Assembly (NCBI GenBank): GCA_021413405.1
Contig: JAIOQL010000079.1
Location: 1-9,311 of the forward strand
Source: Leptospira sp.
Lineage (GTDB): Bacteria; Spirochaetota; Leptospiria; Leptospirales; Leptospiraceae
Direction of reading: 5' to 3'
DNA length: 9,311 nt
Part shown: positions 1-6,972 of the stretch, one piece after another
Layout: every line of letters begins with the position of its first letter
Position numbering within the stretch: the stretch's first letter is position 1
Program-made: the position numbers and the translations under genes
Notes under the pieces: generated by a model
Database searches by the model: none
Told to the model about the DNA's origin: nothing
What the model saw: the letters and a program-made list of their open reading frames with translations, nothing else

Positions 1-597
1 CCAAACACAAAAGATATGAATCTGGAACAGGTTGGAGTTCATCTCATAAACGGTTTCATCGGTGTGAATGAACGTTATGAAACCACCGTGAGCAATGTGT
101 ATGCCATCGGGGATTGCACCGGGGCTCCTCTTTTGGCTCATGTTGCTTCGATGGAAGGAATAAAAGCAGCAGAAGCGATCGCAATAAAAGAGAAAGTGAC
201 TCACAAAATCGATTATATTCCAATCAATTATGATTTTATTCCGGGATGCACATATTGCCACCCTGAAGTAGCATCCGTAGGCATGACTGAAAAAAAAGTC
301 AAAGAATCCGGTCTCGAATACAAAGTCGGCCGTTTCCCGTTCACTGCGAGCGGGCGTGCGCAAGCGTTAGGCGATACAACAGGGATGGTCAAAATCATTT
401 CCGGTAAACACGGAGAAATTCTCGGCACACACATCATAGGTAACAATGCATCCGAAATTATTTCGGAAACTATGGTTGGCGCTATAACAGAACTCACAGT
501 TCACGATTTAGCCGGAACAATTCATGCACATCCAACTCTTTCCGAAGGGGTAATGGAAGCAGCTGCAGATTGTCTCGGTGAAGCAATCAACATTTAA
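1..597 (+). CDS. lpd: Dihydrolipoyl dehydrogenase (E3), C-terminal part; 5' end outside window
   Basis: This is the flavoprotein E3 subunit of 2-oxoacid dehydrogenase complexes. It reoxidises dihydrolipoamide with NAD+ in the cytoplasm. The frame is open from base 1 (it reads PNTKD before the first ATG at 16), so the gene begins before the window; about 198 C-terminal residues are visible, against roughly 460-480 for the family. The second FAD-contact motif VYAIGDCTG is followed by LLAHVASMEG. The dimerisation domain opens with CHPEVASVGMTE, and the catalytic His-Glu pair lies in HAHPTLSE (H177 and E182 of the visible part). All expected C-terminal landmarks are intact and the stop is TAA. 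Related disulfide reductases are possible, but HAHPTLSE with the IGD motif strongly favours Lpd. The partner E1/E2 genes would be upstream and cannot be seen. The next gene follows after 23 bases on the same strand. Confidence 0.96.
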   Translation, partial: PNTKDMNLEQVGVHLINGFIGVNERYETTVSNVYAIGDCTGAPLLAHVASMEGIKAAEAIAIKEKVTHKIDYIPINYDFIPGCTYCHPEVASVGMTEKKVKESGLEYKVGRFPFTASGRAQALGDTTGMVKIISGKHGEILGTHIIGNNASEIISETMVGAITELTVHDLAGTIHAHPTLSEGVMEAAADCLGEAINI

Positions 598-609
598 TTA
601 TACGAAAAC

Positions 610-614
610 GGGAG
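610..614 (+). promoter_or_regulatory. Ribosome binding site of the basic 168-residue protein
   Basis: GGGAG lies six bases before the ATG at 621. It decides the start of an otherwise unrecognised gene. Confidence 0.6.
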
Positions 615-620
615 AATCGA

Positions 621-1127
621 ATGGATTATAAACTTGAGAAGCAAAAATTAATGTCTGCAAAGACTCCGGAACAATACGTAGAGAGAAGCCTGCATTCAAA
701 AATCAAACGTGGCGAAAAAGGGAGCATTACTAAAGAATGGATCGGGAAAACAGGATTTTCCCATGAAGACATCCTTTTCGCAAGAAACCGGAATCCTCAC
801 TGGAAAAAAGTTAAAGGCAAGGGAAGTTACCAGAGAACGTTACAACGCATAAAAAGTTTCAACTACAGCAAGACGAGCGCACCAAAAAAGATATGGGCCG
901 AAAAAGACCTGGATAAATTTTACGAACTGAATAAAACAATGAACGACTGGCAACTTGCTAAAAATTTTAAAGCAAGTCTTCCCGCGATCAATCACATACG
1001 CAGGAAATTAAAAATAGCAAAGGACATTCTAGAAATAAAAAAGCAGCCCGTTAAGAAAGATAAAATAATCAAGATGGCGTTGAGTAATGAAAAATCGTTG
1101 AGAACCCAACTTCAAGATATATCATAG
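621..1127 (+). CDS. Small basic protein with Myb/SANT-like C-terminal segment, function unknown
   Basis: I do not recognise this 168-residue protein. It is strongly basic, with many Lys and Arg throughout, and has no signal peptide or membrane segment. Residues about 92-135 start with WAEKDLDKFYELNK and continue through WQLAKNF and HIRRKLKI. This spacing resembles the Myb/SANT-like or MADF-like helix-turn-helix of the pattern W-x-E-x-D followed by an IA.x-x-hydrophobic recognition helix ending R-R-K-L. That points to nucleic-acid binding, as inference only. The ATG start is preceded by GGGAG (610-614) with six bases of spacing, which supports it. The gene sits 23 bases after lpd and its TAG is followed one base later by the ATG of the MBL hydrolase, so the three probably share a transcript. 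Confidence 0.8.
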   Translation: MDYKLEKQKLMSAKTPEQYVERSLHSKIKRGEKGSITKEWIGKTGFSHEDILFARNRNPHWKKVKGKGSYQRTLQRIKSFNYSKTSAPKKIWAEKDLDKFYELNKTMNDWQLAKNFKASLPAINHIRRKLKIAKDILEIKKQPVKKDKIIKMALSNEKSLRTQLQDIS

Positions 1128-1128
1128 A

Positions 1129-2163
1129 ATGTTCCGGCTGTTCTTTTTTACTGCTGCTCTTTTATTTAGTATATACTGCGGAAGCAATACCGTTTCATTA
1201 AAACCTCACCACACTCAGGGCGGATTTAAAAACATCGCACCTGATTTTGTTCCCCATGGCTTCGGATATTTTTTAAGATGGCAGATTTGGAGAATTGGTG
1301 CAGATCTGCCTTCCCTGAATCCGGAAGATTATAAATTCGAAAGAGTTGAAAATTCGGGTGAAGATCTAAGGAAAAATACCGCTAAGTTATCAGTCACCTG
1401 GATCGGGCATGCAACAGTGCTGATACAGATGGACGGAAAAAATATTCTGACAGATCCTATCTGGTCAGAACGATGCTCACCAGTTTCTTTTGCTGGTCCC
1501 AAAAGGTATACGAAACCGGGAGTCAAAATTGCAGATCTTCCAAAAATCGATATAGTGCTCTTAAGCCACAATCACTATGACCATATGGATGCCCCGACCC
1601 TGATTGAACTTGAACAGAAATTCAAACCGCATTTTTTTGCGGGTCTGAAAAACCGCAAGTTTCTGAAAGAACTCGGTCTTTCCAATGTTTCAGAAATGGA
1701 TTGGTGGGAGGAAAAGTCTTCAAATCAGATAAAGGTTATATTTACACCTACACAACATTTCAGTAGCCGCTCCCTGATCGACGGCTACCAGACACTCTGG
1801 GGCAGTTTCATTGTGCAGAGTAAAAATCACACAGCTTTTTTTGCAGGAGACACCGGTTATTTCGATGGATTCAAAGAAATTGCAGAAAAATTTCCAGGTA
1901 TTGATATTGCAATTCTTCCAATTGGTGCATATGAACCACGCTGGTTTATGAAACCGGTTCACATGAGTCCGGAAGACGCTGTCCAGGCATTTTTGGATCT
2001 GAATGCAAAAGCAATGTTGCCGATGCACTATGCCACATTTGTATTAACCGATGAAGCTCTTGATGAACCGTTAATCCTTGCAAAAAAAGCATTTGTAAAA
2101 AACCGCCTGACAGCTGACAAACTTCTTGATCTCAAGATTGGCGAGTCGAAATGGATTGAATAG
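1129..2163 (+). CDS. MBL-fold hydrolase, NAPE-PLD/UlaG type, exported or lipid-anchored
   Basis: This 344-residue metallo-beta-lactamase-fold hydrolase resembles N-acyl-phosphatidylethanolamine phospholipase D and UlaG-like enzymes. Metal ligands are visible in order: SHNHYDH (H147, H149, D151, H152), H210 in TPTQHF, D241 in AGDTGYFDG and H300 in LPMHYATF. The segment IGAYEPRWFMKPVHMSPEDA (H278) is a hallmark of the NAPE-PLD branch. Family knowledge predicts a two-metal phosphodiesterase, but the substrate in bacteria is generally uncertain. The N-terminus MFRLFFFTAALLFSIYC is a short hydrophobic signal with Cys17 followed by Gly-Ser. It may be a relaxed spirochaetal lipobox, though Tyr at -1 is unusual, so plain secretion or membrane anchoring is also possible. 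There is no clear Shine-Dalgarno; the ATG is one base past the previous stop, suggesting translational coupling. Confidence 0.9.
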   Translation: MFRLFFFTAALLFSIYCGSNTVSLKPHHTQGGFKNIAPDFVPHGFGYFLRWQIWRIGADLPSLNPEDYKFERVENSGEDLRKNTAKLSVTWIGHATVLIQMDGKNILTDPIWSERCSPVSFAGPKRYTKPGVKIADLPKIDIVLLSHNHYDHMDAPTLIELEQKFKPHFFAGLKNRKFLKELGLSNVSEMDWWEEKSSNQIKVIFTPTQHFSSRSLIDGYQTLWGSFIVQSKNHTAFFAGDTGYFDGFKEIAEKFPGIDIAILPIGAYEPRWFMKPVHMSPEDAVQAFLDLNAKAMLPMHYATFVLTDEALDEPLILAKKAFVKNRLTADKLLDLKIGESKWIE

Positions 2164-2280
2164 TCAGAAATGTTTTTTTCCACAGATTCTCATAGTTTTT
2201 TTGCAAATGGCCGGAATCCCCCCCGTCGACCCTTTCAGAAATTTAAATCCAATTATTTTCGTCATTTTGCCTCTTTGGCA

Positions 2281-2302
2281 GATATTATCTCCGAATAATA
2301 TC
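2281..2302. terminator. Small AT-rich hairpin between convergent genes
   Basis: GATATTAT and ATAATATC form a perfect 8-bp inverted repeat around the six-base loop CTCCGA. It lies in the 154-base gap between the convergent MBL hydrolase (stop at 2163) and acyl-CoA dehydrogenase (stop at 2318). A weaker TGCC/GGCA hairpin is adjacent at about 2268-2280. Neither is followed by a clear T-run on either strand, so a terminator role is suggested by position rather than by a classic intrinsic signal. Nothing else is seen in this gap. Confidence 0.3.
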
Positions 2303-2317
2303 ATACGTTAGGCGAAA

Positions 2318-3448
2318 TCAGAGCCCCAGGCTTCTTCCTATAATTTCCTTCATTATCTCTGTCGTTCCAGCATAAATAGTCTGGACTCTCGCATCAAGAA
2401 ATGCCCTTGCAATCGGATATTCCATCATATACCCGTAGCCGCCAAAAAACTGCAGACACTCATCTGTATGCCGTTTCTGCATTTCAGTAGAATACCATTT
2501 TGCCATCGAAGCCTCTGCGGTCTGTAGAGTTCCATTCATTAACGCAAGGGTTGCCTGATCGCAAAAAACCCTGCACATAGCAAGTTCAGTCGCCATTTCT
2601 GCCATTTTGAATTTGATATGCTGAAAACTTCCGATCTGTTTCCCGAAAGCCTGTCTCTCTTTGATATATTTCAGTGTAATATTCTGTACCAGTTGTGTCG
2701 CTTCCACGGCCGATAGTGCCAGTGCCAGTCTTTCTTTTGCAAGTTTTTGCATCAGATACCGGAACCCCTGCCCTTTTTTTCCAATCAGATTTTCTTTGGG
2801 AACTTTCACATCGGTAAAATGCAATTCTGAAGTATCCTGTGCTTTGAGTCCGATCTTGTCGAGATTCCTGCCTCTTTCAAAACCGGGCATACCTGCCTCA
2901 ACCATTACGAGACTCATAGCATCTTCACTTGTTTTCACTGCTGTGATAACGAGAGTTGCGAGCTGTCCGTTACTTATAAAAGTTTTTTGTCCGTTAACAA
3001 TGAAATGATCGCCTTTGTCTTCAGCCACTGTGCGGATCCCTTTCAGATCGGACCCGGCATTTGGCTCGGTCATGGCTATAGCAAGGATGTGATCTCCCGA
3101 TGCACAGCCCGGCATCCATCTTTTCTTCTGTTCATCGTTTGCATATTCAGAGATATACGGAGCTATGATGTCGTTGTGAAGAGAAAGAAAGAAACCGCTG
3201 TTTCCCACTTTTGCTGATTCTTCAATGATAATTGCATTGTATAAAAAATCGGCACCGGAACCACCATATTCTTCCGGAAAATCCGGACATAGAAGGCCAT
3301 TTTGACCCGCTTTTTTCCAGGTTTCTCTTGGTACTATGTGATCCTTTTCCCACTGTTCGTGATAGGGCTTTACTTCAGCTTCGAAGAACTTTCTAGCCAT
3401 CTCCCGAAACTGATTGTGCTCATCAGTAAATTTAATTATTCTTTCCAA
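2318..3448 (-). CDS. Acyl-CoA dehydrogenase, long-chain type
   Basis: This FAD-dependent enzyme of 376 residues, the usual family length, catalyses the first step of fatty-acid beta-oxidation (acyl-CoA to trans-2-enoyl-CoA). Visible landmarks are the N-terminal helical domain (FTDEHNQFREMARKFF), the FAD/substrate signature AMTEPNAGSDLKGI, and FISNGQLA in the beta-domain. The C-terminal signature runs QFFGGYGYMMEYPIARAFLDA and then IYAGTTEIMKEIIG. Position 360, where medium-chain enzymes carry the catalytic Glu (YEGT), is Ala here. The base must therefore come from the helix near KERLALALSAVEA, as in long-chain and isovaleryl enzymes. The start is TTG at 3446-3448, supported by GGGAG five bases upstream and by N-terminal family alignment. 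It is the last gene of the leftward operon, 30 bases after the Fis-like gene. Chain length cannot be fixed from sequence. Confidence 0.95.
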   Translation of the reverse strand: MERIIKFTDEHNQFREMARKFFEAEVKPYHEQWEKDHIVPRETWKKAGQNGLLCPDFPEEYGGSGADFLYNAIIIEESAKVGNSGFFLSLHNDIIAPYISEYANDEQKKRWMPGCASGDHILAIAMTEPNAGSDLKGIRTVAEDKGDHFIVNGQKTFISNGQLATLVITAVKTSEDAMSLVMVEAGMPGFERGRNLDKIGLKAQDTSELHFTDVKVPKENLIGKKGQGFRYLMQKLAKERLALALSAVEATQLVQNITLKYIKERQAFGKQIGSFQHIKFKMAEMATELAMCRVFCDQATLALMNGTLQTAEASMAKWYSTEMQKRHTDECLQFFGGYGYMMEYPIARAFLDARVQTIYAGTTEIMKEIIGRSLGL

Positions 3449-3453
3449 ACTTT

Positions 3454-3458
3454 CTCCC
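3454..3458 (-). promoter_or_regulatory. Ribosome binding site deciding a TTG start for the acyl-CoA dehydrogenase
   Basis: On the minus strand GGGAG is five bases before TTG (3448-3446). The next in-frame ATG lies inside the conserved N-terminal helix (residue 17), so TTG is the better start. Confidence 0.6.
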
Positions 3459-3478
3459 GTGGGTCGCCCATCAATGAA

Positions 3479-3694
3479 CTACTTCTTTTTCTTTTTCTGC
3501 AATCCCCATTCTTTGAATTTGAGTTCAATGCTTCTCGTGCTTAACCCGAGGAGATTTGCTCCACCAGCCTTGGAACCGTTATTCAATTCAACTGCTTTGA
3601 CTATGAGCTGGTTCTCAAATTCCTTGATTCCAATTTTATTTTTTTGCAGATACTTGATCACAGAATCTATGATCGGATCATTCTTTATTTTCAT
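3479..3694 (-). CDS. Small Fis-type helix-turn-helix protein
   Basis: This 71-residue protein carries a Fis-family (HTH_8) DNA-binding domain of the kind found at the C-terminus of NtrC-type activators and in Fis. Residues about 25-64 read FENQLIVKAVELNNGSKAGG, then NLLGLSTRSIELKFKEWG. This matches the family pattern of a hydrophobic first helix, N-G-x-x-x-x-A, L-G-[IL]-S and a recognition helix ending K-x-x-G. There is no AAA+ or receiver domain, so it is a stand-alone DNA-binding module. The protein ends in five lysines. AAGGTGA (3699-3705, minus strand) gives a strong ribosome binding site four bases before ATG and sits between the phosphodiesterase stop and this start, showing tight operon packing. 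It may regulate its own operon, but that is inference; targets cannot be read from the sequence. Confidence 0.85.
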   Translation of the reverse strand: MKIKNDPIIDSVIKYLQKNKIGIKEFENQLIVKAVELNNGSKAGGANLLGLSTRSIELKFKEWGLQKKKKK

Positions 3695-3706
3695 ATTTTC
3701 ACCTTA

Positions 3707-5221
3707 CTAATATACCGTATTCATTCTCATATAAACACCTGGATTTTTCTTTATATAACTAATTAGTTCTTCCTGCTCTATTGAGTAAACCTGAAGATCA
3801 GTCTTTGCGGAAAAAGTGTATGTGGAAACTATGTTCTTTGTAAAATTATAAATCTCTCCCACAAAATCCCCGTTCGAAAGTTCCCCAACGGGCTTATTTT
3901 TTCTGGTAATGGAAACTTGTCCTTCACGAATTATATACACTTCCTGAAAAAGTTTCGCTTCCTGGATCAACACATGTCCCTTTTCAATTTTCTTGATATT
4001 CATTATCAGTTCCAATTGGGTTTTCTGGTGGCTTGTGAGGCCCTTGAAGTGGCGGGATTCTGCCAGAGTTTTCCAGGAATTGGTATCCCGGATCTGATTC
4101 AATTTTGTCAAATCCTGTCTGAGATTTGAGCTCCGGATAAACTGAAGAAATTTATTCTTATCAATAGTAAGAGCCAGCACGTCGGTTTCAGCATATACAT
4201 CAGCTGCACGGGTGCTGTTCAGGATCAGGGAAGCTTCTCCAAAATATTCGTATTGTCCATATCTCTTTACCGGGATATCAGAAGCGATAATAAAAAATTT
4301 ATCTCCCGCACTGCCTTTTTTGAAAATCAGATCCCCGCGTTTGAATTTCTCTTCGTTTGCGATCAAAAGAAATTCTTTCGCTTTTTCGATCGGGTATCCG
4401 TGAAATATATCAATCTGTGATAATATATCGAGAAGATTATATGCCTCAATGTATTTTGGCGGAGTTATTTTAGGATAGAGAGTATTTTCAATACCGAATT
4501 TTGCAAGACGCAGTCCTGTTCCCTCAGGCATATCTTTTTTTGAAATATGATAAACTGTGATTTTTTCCTGAACATCCATAGGCAGTGTAGTCAGGTAGCT
4601 GATGCGTGTATGAAGCGGAGGGATGCCCGCCTCGTGGTAAATAATTCGCCTGTCCCAGGGAAATTCTTTCAGGAATTTCAATCTGGATTCAGTGAGAACG
4701 CCAAGCTGAAAAAGTCTATCATGAATTTCCGGTTCATTCAAATGATCCGAAGTATAGATAAATGACTGATCCTGGAAAAAGAATTCGAAACCTGTAGAAG
4801 GAATCGAATGAAGGGCATAGTGAAAATTAAATTCAGCCCCGTTAATAATTGTTGCCTTGCCAATGATGATCGGTTGAAAATTGAAAAGTTCAGTCAGCTC
4901 TTTTTTGGGAATTTTAGTCAGTCCACAATATTTGCGGAGAAAACTTTCCATGACTGTTACTGTCGAATGGATTGTAATTTTTCCTTCTTCGAGGATTTTC
5001 TGGAAAGTTCCTGCATCATGATCCGCATGACAATGGGTTAGGATAACATGATTGATCAGCTTTGGGTTCACATTTGATTCCCGAAGCCATTCTGTGGAAT
5101 TAACCGGTGGATCCACCATGATCCCCTGGTGATTGATCCATAAAATGAAGCCTGATGTATTGTCATCAGGATCGAATCCATGGGACGGTCCAAGACAGGT
5201 GATACCGATCAGTGGAGCCAT
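3707..5221 (-). CDS. MBL plus twin cyclic-nucleotide-binding domain fragment of the phosphodiesterase
   Basis: Counting from the internal ATG at 5221 (504 residues), the MBL domain has H63, H65, D67 and H68 in THCHADHDAG. Further ligand candidates are the His of HYALHSIPS, the Asp of IYTSDH and the His of IIYHEAGIPPLH. The first cyclic-nucleotide domain (about 270-375) has the phosphate-binding cassette FGEASLILNSTRAADV (from residue 327), with Glu and Arg expected for cAMP/cGMP contact. Its strand region before FGE is short (IIASDIPVKRYGQYEY). The second domain (about 386-495) has a degenerate cassette, FVGEIYNFTKN, without the Arg, so it may not bind nucleotide. A GGAAG eight bases before ATG 5221 could allow internal initiation, but the coding frame clearly continues upstream. 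This is the C-terminal part of the same enzyme. Confidence 0.8.
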   Translation of the reverse strand: MAPLIGITCLGPSHGFDPDDNTSGFILWINHQGIMVDPPVNSTEWLRESNVNPKLINHVILTHCHADHDAGTFQKILEEGKITIHSTVTVMESFLRKYCGLTKIPKKELTELFNFQPIIIGKATIINGAEFNFHYALHSIPSTGFEFFFQDQSFIYTSDHLNEPEIHDRLFQLGVLTESRLKFLKEFPWDRRIIYHEAGIPPLHTRISYLTTLPMDVQEKITVYHISKKDMPEGTGLRLAKFGIENTLYPKITPPKYIEAYNLLDILSQIDIFHGYPIEKAKEFLLIANEEKFKRGDLIFKKGSAGDKFFIIASDIPVKRYGQYEYFGEASLILNSTRAADVYAETDVLALTIDKNKFLQFIRSSNLRQDLTKLNQIRDTNSWKTLAESRHFKGLTSHQKTQLELIMNIKKIEKGHVLIQEAKLFQEVYIIREGQVSITRKNKPVGELSNGDFVGEIYNFTKNIVSTYTFSAKTDLQVYSIEQEELISYIKKNPGVYMRMNTVY

Positions 5222-5318
5222 GAATGGTTCTTCCAGCCTCTTTCCTATGTCATATTTTATATTGAAACCGACTTCTCCTGGAAGTTCTGTGGATTTTTTT
5301 CCGTCTTTAACAATGAAG

Positions 5319-5753
5319 TCACCATTCGAAAGTTTTTCTGTTTCCGCGAAAATAATCCATTTCCGCTTTCATATTCGGAAATCCGTATGATTCTTCCCCA
5401 TTCAGATATTCACTGGACAGATTTACTTCCTCCGGACCAAAAACGGATTCCTTGAGAACAACTACAAGCTGATCCCTTTGTTCTTCAGTGCATACTATGG
5501 AAGTTTTTTTCTGACGAAGAAAATGATTGTAATAAATCGGAAATTCAAGCTCTGCAGTACTTATCCCTTTCTCAACATGAAAAAATTTGTTTGGAAGAAC
5601 GAATATTAGGGGAGATTTTTGCGGGAAGGACATAGTGTCCTTGATTGTTTCCGGGGGCGAACCGATCTGGATGTAACCAATGCTGGTGTCGATCAGGTAG
5701 CCGCCTCTCGGAAGTTCGAAATAGCCTTTGTCTGTGGCCAGGACTTCAGGCAT
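5319..5753 (-). CDS. N-terminal fragment of the cyclic-nucleotide phosphodiesterase
   Basis: This 144-residue frame starts MPEVLATDKGYFELPRGGYL and holds the N-terminal domain, with motifs YIQIGSPPETIKD and PLIFVLPNKFFHVEKGIS. It has no metal-binding motif of its own. It ends FRGNRKTFEW before TGA, exactly where the other frame picks up. As an isolated peptide it would lack both the catalytic and the sensor domains. It is probably not a separate gene but the first fifth of the 681-residue enzyme described in the spanning entry. Confidence 0.75.
   Translation of the reverse strand: MPEVLATDKGYFELPRGGYLIDTSIGYIQIGSPPETIKDTMSFPQKSPLIFVLPNKFFHVEKGISTAELEFPIYYNHFLRQKKTSIVCTEEQRDQLVVVLKESVFGPEEVNLSSEYLNGEESYGFPNMKAEMDYFRGNRKTFEW
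5332..5336 (-). other. Frameshift site: A5 run (T5 on plus strand)
   Basis: Minus-strand codons read AGA AAA ACT TTC GAA TGG TGA. Removing one A gives AGA AAA CTT TCG AAT GGT GAC, which continues the protein without a stop. The run is too short for classic transcriptional slippage, and no prfB-like or IS-like recoding signal is visible. Confidence 0.75.
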
Positions 5754-5760
5754 TGAGATA

Positions 5761-6075
5761 CTAAATGTGTCTGTCTATGAAATTTTTGAGTTGAGACTTG
5801 GGCAGAGCACCAATCGCCTTATCCACAATCTGTCCGTTTTTATAAAGCAGAAGTGTCGGAATGGATTGAATGCCAAGAGCCTGAGCTGTTTGCTGATTAT
5901 CGTCTACGTTCAGTTTTTTGATAGAGACCTTTCCTGTGTATTCTTTGGAAAGTTCTTCCAGGACCGGGCCGACCATTCTACAGGGACCACACCATTCAGC
6001 CCAAAAATCTATGAGCACAAGGCCGTTGTCTGTTTCGGTTTTAAAATTGGAATCGTTAATTTCTGGTAATCCCAT
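5761..6075 (-). CDS. trxA: Thioredoxin
   Basis: This is a classical 104-residue cytoplasmic thioredoxin that reduces protein disulfides using electrons from thioredoxin reductase. The active site is WCGPC (W28, C29, C32) within FWAEWCGPCRM. The cis-proline is P73 in IQSIPTLLLYKNG, followed by the conserved glycine in GALPKSQL. Length and fold order are normal and there is no signal peptide. AAGGA seven bases before the ATG is a good ribosome binding site. It is the first gene of the leftward operon; the phosphodiesterase ATG follows seven bases after the TAG stop. A sigma70-like promoter is seen just upstream. Genomes often have several thioredoxin genes, so whether this is the main one is unknown. 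Confidence 0.96.
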   Translation of the reverse strand: MGLPEINDSNFKTETDNGLVLIDFWAEWCGPCRMVGPVLEELSKEYTGKVSIKKLNVDDNQQTAQALGIQSIPTLLLYKNGQIVDKAIGALPKSQLKNFIDRHI

Positions 6076-6114
6076 ATACTATTCCTTTGCGTGTATTAGA
6101 GTCTGCTTCTATTA

Positions 6115-6144
6115 ATTAGATTATTTAAAGACCCTGTACGGCAA
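6115..6144 (-). promoter_or_regulatory. Candidate sigma70 promoter of the trxA operon
   Basis: On the minus strand TTGCCG (6144-6139, -35) and TCTAAT (6120-6115, -10) are separated by 18 bases. The -10 box differs from consensus at one base and the -35 at two. Transcription would begin about 30 bases before the trxA start. The -35 box lies just past the stop of the 270-residue gene, so read-through from that gene is also possible; no terminator is visible between them. Confidence 0.4.
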
Positions 6145-6147
6145 AGC

Positions 6148-6960
6148 CTATTTTTTCTTTTTTTTGTCTTTCTCTTTGTCGCCCTCGATTTGCTCAACTT
6201 TTGCCTTGAGTGATTCAATCAGGGTTTTGGTCTTTTCGAGGTCGTCCGTATTGCCGGTGATCTGGAAAATTTTTCGGTTCAGCTCAAGAAGCATGATCGA
6301 TTTTTTCAGATCTCCGGTATCATTTGTCGAAAGGTCATACTTTGAGCGGTATTCCTGGGCAGCAAAGTTGCAAAACTCAATCACGAGGTTATACAACTCC
6401 TGACGGATATAATAATCGGGGTGACTAAGATCTCTTGCTTCCTCAAAGGTCCGCCAGTCAAAAATATTCTTAGCCATGACTGCCAGCTTGAAATGAATTT
6501 CCGGCCAGCTCCATTTCCACTTGCTGTTCGGGCCATACGCCTCGATCATCAGGTCTATACTCTGCTTGATTCCTTTCACAAGATTCAATCTCTGAAGTGC
6601 AGTCAGCTCTTCCAGTTTTGCCAGCATATCTTTGTTTTCGCTCAGACTTCCGTCCACGTCTGAACCGACAGATTTTTCAACAAATGCAATGGCACCGTAA
6701 ATTTCTTTTCTGCCAAGATTGAGATAATTGTCATTTTTAATGTCCATCTTGGCAATCGACAGTTCATTGATCAGCAGGCATGTATTGATATATTTAATGG
6801 AATTTATTGCGAGAGCGATATTATAATAGGGTTCGACTCCGGGGAACTTTTTCATCTGGGATTTGTACAGGCTCACTTCTTTTTTCAGATCATCCAGATA
6901 TGATTTGAATTCCTTAAGATTTTCGTTAAAGTCGACTTTCTGTTCTTTTGTAATCGCCAT
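6148..6960 (-). CDS. Conserved-looking helical protein of unknown function
   Basis: I do not recognise this 270-residue protein. It appears largely alpha-helical and soluble, with no signal peptide or membrane segment. A Lys/Glu-rich N-terminal segment (about 10-40) could form a coiled coil. The middle carries an unusual tryptophan cluster, WKWSW at 148-152, followed by aromatic-rich helices including [20 protein letters not shown]. There are two Cys (in NTCLLINE and EFCNFAA) and no metal-binding or catalytic motif. The C-terminus, from about residue 235, is a charged helix that ends [11 protein letters not shown]. The layout recalls helical-repeat or scaffold proteins, but no function can be assigned. 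The ATG has only a weak AGGT upstream. It follows the 51-residue small gene by 12 bases on the same strand and is probably cotranscribed with it. Confidence 0.8.
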   Translation of the reverse strand: MAITKEQKVDFNENLKEFKSYLDDLKKEVSLYKSQMKKFPGVEPYYNIALAINSIKYINTCLLINELSIAKMDIKNDNYLNLGRKEIYGAIAFVEKSVGSDVDGSLSENKDMLAKLEELTALQRLNLVKGIKQSIDLMIEAYGPNSKWKWSWPEIHFKLAVMAKNIFDWRTFEEARDLSHPDYYIRQELYNLVIEFCNFAAQEYRSKYDLSTNDTGDLKKSIMLLELNRKIFQITGNTDDLEKTKTLIESLKAKVEQIEGDKEKDKKKKK

Positions 6961-6972
6961 TTAGAACCTGTT

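Larger units (their letters stand above)
3707..5753 (-). pseudogene. cAMP/cGMP-dependent 3',5'-cyclic-nucleotide phosphodiesterase, disrupted by a one-base frameshift
   Basis: Two minus-strand frames join into one protein if a single base is removed near 5332-5336, giving 2046 coding bases or 681 residues. In order it has an N-terminal domain, an MBL domain with HCHADH (about residues 240-245) and two C-terminal cyclic-nucleotide-binding domains. The family, named from memory, is the spirochaetal phosphodiesterase that hydrolyses cAMP/cGMP and is itself controlled by cyclic-nucleotide binding. Past the first stop (TGA at 5321-5319) the +1 frame continues with SNGDFIVKDGKK and later GFNIKYDIGKRLEEPF, all before the ATG at 5221. 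So the protein clearly runs across the break. The cause may be a sequencing error in the A5 run or a true mutation. It lies seven bases after trxA and 12 before the Fis-like gene. The start ATG has no strong Shine-Dalgarno and may rely on coupling to trxA. Confidence 0.8.

Noticed and set aside
2126..2311. 61-codon plus-strand frame in the convergent gap
   Set aside because: It overlaps the end of the MBL hydrolase, has no ribosome binding site, and its product looks like translated AT-rich intergenic DNA.
2661..3217. Plus-strand frames opposite the acyl-CoA dehydrogenase
   Set aside because: They are antisense shadows of a gene whose protein is strongly recognised.
5319..5345. Programmed +1 frameshifting in the phosphodiesterase
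   Set aside because: No prfB-like CUU-UGA site or stimulatory structure is visible and the A run is only five bases; an indel is simpler.
5728..6115. Plus-strand frames opposite trxA
   Set aside because: Thioredoxin on the minus strand is certain from WCGPC and the cis-proline; these frames are shadows.
3479..6165. Shared lysine tails on the Fis-like and 270-residue proteins as a meaningful tag
   Set aside because: Lysine-rich C-termini are common in AT-rich genomes; two cases do not show a shared function.
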